Below are positions 60,456-63,018 of a DNA stretch of 63,018 bases, one piece after another. Under the pieces are notes generated by a model. The model did no database searches, was not told where the DNA came from, and saw only the letters and a list, made by a program, of their open reading frames with translations. Position 1 is the stretch's first letter. Every line of letters starts with the position of its first letter. Location of the stretch: contig JADCDI010000033.1 in NCBI GenBank assembly GCA_020251025.1, positions 1 to 63,018 on the forward strand. Reading direction: 5' to 3'. A program made the position numbers and the translations under genes. This DNA comes from Rhodobacter sp. (GTDB lineage Bacteria; Pseudomonadota; Alphaproteobacteria; Rhodobacterales; Rhodobacteraceae).

Positions 60456-61210
60456 AGCCCTGCACAGGCGACAAGGACGGCGGCGAGGCAGTTGCGGGCG
60501 GACTTCCCGCAGCGTGTGGCGATCTTTCGCAAGTGCTTCAGCTTGTTGAAGAACCGTTCCACGAGGTTGCGCTGGCGGCAGAGGTTGGGATCGACTGGCC
60601 GTTGCGCCTTCCTGTCGCGCTGGGTGGGGATGTGGCCGCGCCCGCCGCGCACGGCGATCAGACCGGGGATGGCGCGGGCATCATGGCCCCTGTCCGCGAC
60701 CACGCCGCCCGGTGCGGGATGGGCGGCCGGCAGGTCGGCAACCGCCGCCTTGTCTGACGCCTGCCCGGGCAAGAGCGTGATCGCCAGCGGCAGGCCGCGA
60801 TGGTCGGCCATGACATTGATCTTGGTGCCCGCTCCGCCACGAGAACGGCCAGGGGTGTGATCCGCCGCCCTTCTTGGGCCGCAGCCTGGTGGTGGGCGCG
60901 GATGATCGAACTGTCGATGAACTGCATGCTGTCCGGGGATTTTTGGCAAGTGTCTCAAAGACCTGAACCCGGACCCCCGCCTTGGCCCGGCGGTTGAAGC
61001 GGTTATGGACGGCCGTGCAGGGGCCATAGCGCTCAGGCAGGTCGCGCCACGGCGAGCCGGTTCTCAGCACCCGGAAGATGCCATTGAGAACCCTCCGGTC
61101 ATCCACCCGAGCCACTCCCTGCGGCCTGTCGGGAAGACGGGGCTGGATCAGCCCCCATTCGTAATCCGTCAGATCAAATCGTGCCATAATCAAACTGACC
61201 GGAAATCCCC
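60440..61210 (-). mobile_element. IS5-family (IS427-like) element, degenerate
   Basis: A two-part transposase of the IS427 kind occupies about 60446-61187. I could not find matching terminal inverted repeats; the left limit is set by where the BKACE sequence begins and the right limit by the start region. The element abuts the BKACE remnant with no stop codon in between. Confidence 0.65.
60446..61187 (-). pseudogene. IS427-like transposase (orfA-orfB) with frameshift
   Basis: orfA reads MARFDLTDYEWGLIQPRLP through GIFRVLRTGSPWRDLPERYGP to about 60930. orfB begins MQFIDSSIIRAHHQAA in a second frame, then must change to a third frame to reach GRSRGGAGTKINVMADHRG, LPLAITLLPGQASDKAAV and RNLVERFFNKLKHLRKIATR. 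The first shift is normal programmed frameshifting in this group; the second, near 60860-60890, breaks orfB. The DDE residues are visible but split over frames, so the copy is probably inactive. Confidence 0.75.
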
Positions 61211-61294
61211 TTTATGAGTACGCATCCGAGGCAGCAGGAACGGGTCAGGCGGACCACAGGGGCGGCAGGGGGGCCGTGCCGCCCCGCGACCGGT

Positions 61295-62371
61295 TCAGTT
61301 CGCCGCAAGCCACGCGTTGAAGCCTTCGTTCAATTCGGTGTCGCGGTCCACCCAAAAGCCGCAGCCCGATGCCAGGGCATTGGTCATGTTCCCGGGCGAG
61401 GCCGGCAGGTTCGGGGCCATTTCTGTCTTGCCGTCCTGATAGAGCCCCACCAGGGGGGCCGAAGATTTGCGCGGCGGGCCATAGCTGATCCATTCGGCGG
61501 CATGGGCCAGCGGTCCGGTGCCGGTGGCGAAGCGGATGAACTCCATCGCTGCGTCCCTGTTCGGGGCACCCTTGGGGATGACGAACCCTTCCATCTCGCA
61601 GACCTGGCCGTCCCGGACGATGCTGAACGGTTTGCCTTCGGCCACAGCGGCGTCGAAGATGCGCCCGTTCCAGGCCACGGTCATCACCACTTCGCCGTCC
61701 ACCAGAAGCTGCGGCGGCTGGGCGCCTGCTTCCCGCCGCAGGGTTTCGGCCTTGATCGTGTCCAGCCTGGCAAAGGCCCGGTCCAGACCCCCCGGCGTGG
61801 ACAACAGGGCATGAACATCGGCGGGGGCCACACCATCGGCCAGCAGGGCCACTTCCAGCGTGCCCTTGGCACCCTTGCGGATGCCGCGCTTGCCGGGAAA
61901 CTTTTCCAGATCGAAGAAATCGGCAACCGTGGCTGGCGGGTTCCCGCGGTACCTTGTGGTGTCACAGGCGCAGACGGTGGAACAGACATCCGTGCTGACA
62001 AGGCAGTCGGTCACCGCGCGTGGCAGGAAGTCGTCGATGGCGCGGGTTCCGTCGGGGGCCGGGGGAAGGGTTGCGGCATCGATCGGTTCGAGAAGGCCCT
62101 TATCGCACAGGCGCAGCGCACCGGCATAATCGACAGGGGCAACATCGACCGTGACGTTGCCCGCCCCGACCATCGCCTTGATCGGGGTCGCCGGGTTGTC
62201 TGTGTCGGCCGGGATGACGTTGATGCCCGTCCCGGCCGTGAAGGGCTTGTGACAGGCTTCGATCGGGCCTTGCGTACAGGCACCGCCCCAGCCAGGACCC
62301 GTGATGTCTCCGGCCGCAGTTGCGAAGCCCAAGGTTGTCATGGCGGCGGACAGGACGAAAAGTCCTTTCAT
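61295..62371 (-). CDS. ABC transporter substrate-binding protein (polyamine type), possibly decayed
   Basis: This 358-residue open frame is of the PotD-like family, with signal peptide (MKGLFVLSAAMTTLGFATA), HKPFTAGTGINVI, VPRGAPN-like VIPKGAPNRDAAMEF and WVDRDTELNEGFNAWLA. Where relatives have Tyr or Trp it often has Cys or Arg: GGACTQ, EACHKPF, VCSTVCACDTT, QVCEMEG and LRREAGAQ. These are all explained by A-to-G or T-to-C changes, which cannot create stop codons, so an open frame does not prove function. No transporter partners adjoin it. Confidence 0.7.
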   Translation of the reverse strand: MKGLFVLSAAMTTLGFATAAGDITGPGWGGACTQGPIEACHKPFTAGTGINVIPADTDNPATPIKAMVGAGNVTVDVAPVDYAGALRLCDKGLLEPIDAATLPPAPDGTRAIDDFLPRAVTDCLVSTDVCSTVCACDTTRYRGNPPATVADFFDLEKFPGKRGIRKGAKGTLEVALLADGVAPADVHALLSTPGGLDRAFARLDTIKAETLRREAGAQPPQLLVDGEVVMTVAWNGRIFDAAVAEGKPFSIVRDGQVCEMEGFVIPKGAPNRDAAMEFIRFATGTGPLAHAAEWISYGPPRKSSAPLVGLYQDGKTEMAPNLPASPGNMTNALASGCGFWVDRDTELNEGFNAWLAAN

Positions 62372-62705
62372 GCTGACATGTCCCTTCGGGTTGAACGCCG
62401 GCCCGGTACCGGGGCTGCGCCCGCGTCGCCCCGCCCGATGCCAGCGGGCATGCCACCAGAGTCAGTGCGGGTATCGCTGCGGGTCCATCCTGACCGAAGC
62501 AGCCCGCAGTGCGAAGCGTCGGCGGACCCGTCGCCGCAGACGGGGGATGCGCCGGTGACTTGCCTGTCACGGTGCCCCCCGCCTGGGGCGGCTCCGCGCA
62601 GGCTTCGGGGGGGGCAGACCCGGGCTGACAGGGTACCGCAAAGGGACCGCCGCTGCCTGCCGGAAGGGAGAAGCATCCTGATCCGTTGGAAAAAGGCTTC
62701 TGTTC
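62372..62705. other. region upstream of the binding-protein gene
   Basis: These 334 bases hold no supported gene. They should contain the promoter of the leftward binding-protein gene and run into the edge repeat. Confidence 0.45.
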
Positions 62706-62917
62706 CGGGCGGGAACAGGAAACGCGACCCGCGTTTCCCCCGCCCGCGCGCGACGGTGCCCCGTAAACCGGCAGGTCCGGGCGACACAGAGGCCAGCGCC
62801 CGACCCGGCGGGGGCGAAGCGCCCGCCGGGGGCGGGGCGGGCGCTGGCCGGGGGCTTTGGGCCCCCGGCCGGTCCTGATCTGGCGTGGCGCTGTGGCAGG
62901 GGCGATGGCCCCTGCCA
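62706..62917 (+). repeat. multi-hairpin repeat, complete copy (R3)
   Basis: Same unit and orientation as 96-303. The first stem is one base pair longer on both arms (GGAAACGCG-ACC-CGCGTTTCC against GGAAACGC-ACC-GCGTTTCC), a paired change that keeps the hairpin. It ends in GGCAGGGGCGATGGCCCCTGCC. Confidence 0.88.
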
Positions 62918-62946
62918 TTGAGGCGGTGAAGGTGCTTTCGGCAGTT

Positions 62947-63018
62947 CGGGCGGGAACAGGAAACGCGATCCGCATTTCCCCGCCCGCGCGGGACGGTTCC
63001 CTGTAGACCGGCAGGTCC
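62947..63018 (+). repeat. multi-hairpin repeat, 5' part only (R4)
   Basis: Begins with GGGCGGGAACAGGAAACGCG 29 bases after R3 and is cut by the window end. Together with R3 it shows a tandem arrangement with a period of about 241 bases. Confidence 0.82.

Overview
The window is high-GC alphaproteobacterial chromosome, most likely from a member of the Rhodobacterales (Paracoccaceae/Rhodobacteraceae). The main evidence is a circularly permuted two-piece tmRNA with the tag ANDNRAPVALAA, the sspB / fumC / DUF4169 / ribbon-helix-helix gene order, an ATP synthase zeta inhibitor, a GapR protein, an RNase E with a large acidic insertion in its S1 domain, and an FnrL-type box. No rRNA, prophage or CRISPR array was seen. 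One tRNA (Thr, UGU) is present.

Layout. Positions 1-1500 hold multi-hairpin repeats and two decayed genes: a radical SAM protein of the PA0069 type and a DUF4260 protein. Positions 1515-9490 carry bmt, the ATPase inhibitor zeta subunit, purC-purS-(Zn alcohol dehydrogenase)-purQ and the dctB-dctD two-component pair. Positions 9490-20410 carry rne with a long leader, a TusA-like gene, ccdA, the fumC/sspB block, chrA, ssrA and a solute-binding protein. Positions 20750-28974 carry an aminotransferase-V protein, photolyase, cfa, a two-domain Nudix protein, an NlpD-like factor, pcm and surE.

Positions 29650-40440 are a pyrimidine (uracil/thymine) catabolism and uptake locus. It contains rutR, an omega-aminotransferase, a cupin, an N-carbamoyl-beta-alanine amidohydrolase, dihydropyrimidinase, and an ABC importer with two permeases, an ATPase, a binding protein and a small membrane protein. 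Two RutR-type palindromes lie in front of the two transcription starts. The operon is interrupted between the amidohydrolase and dihydropyrimidinase genes by two extra small genes, one visibly AT-richer. A degenerate copy of the amidohydrolase 3' end sits between them.

Positions 40580-46280 carry a ScfR-like XRE regulator, a receiver-only response regulator, a symporter-type sensor kinase and an orphan FliM/FliN-like protein. Positions 46286-53040 carry a sulfur-handling trio, a DksA-like gene behind an FnrL-type box, a fused hydratase/dehydrogenase, gapR, an Fe(III)-type ABC permease and tRNA-Thr. Positions 53480-63018 are a fluid zone. It has two IS5-family elements, a cut-off sarcosine/dimethylglycine dehydrogenase end, a BKACE remnant, cls, an EEP nuclease-like gene, a mutarotase-like gene, a solute-binding protein that looks decayed, and again the multi-hairpin repeats. 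The same repeats at both edges suggest that the window is a contig broken at a dispersed repeat.
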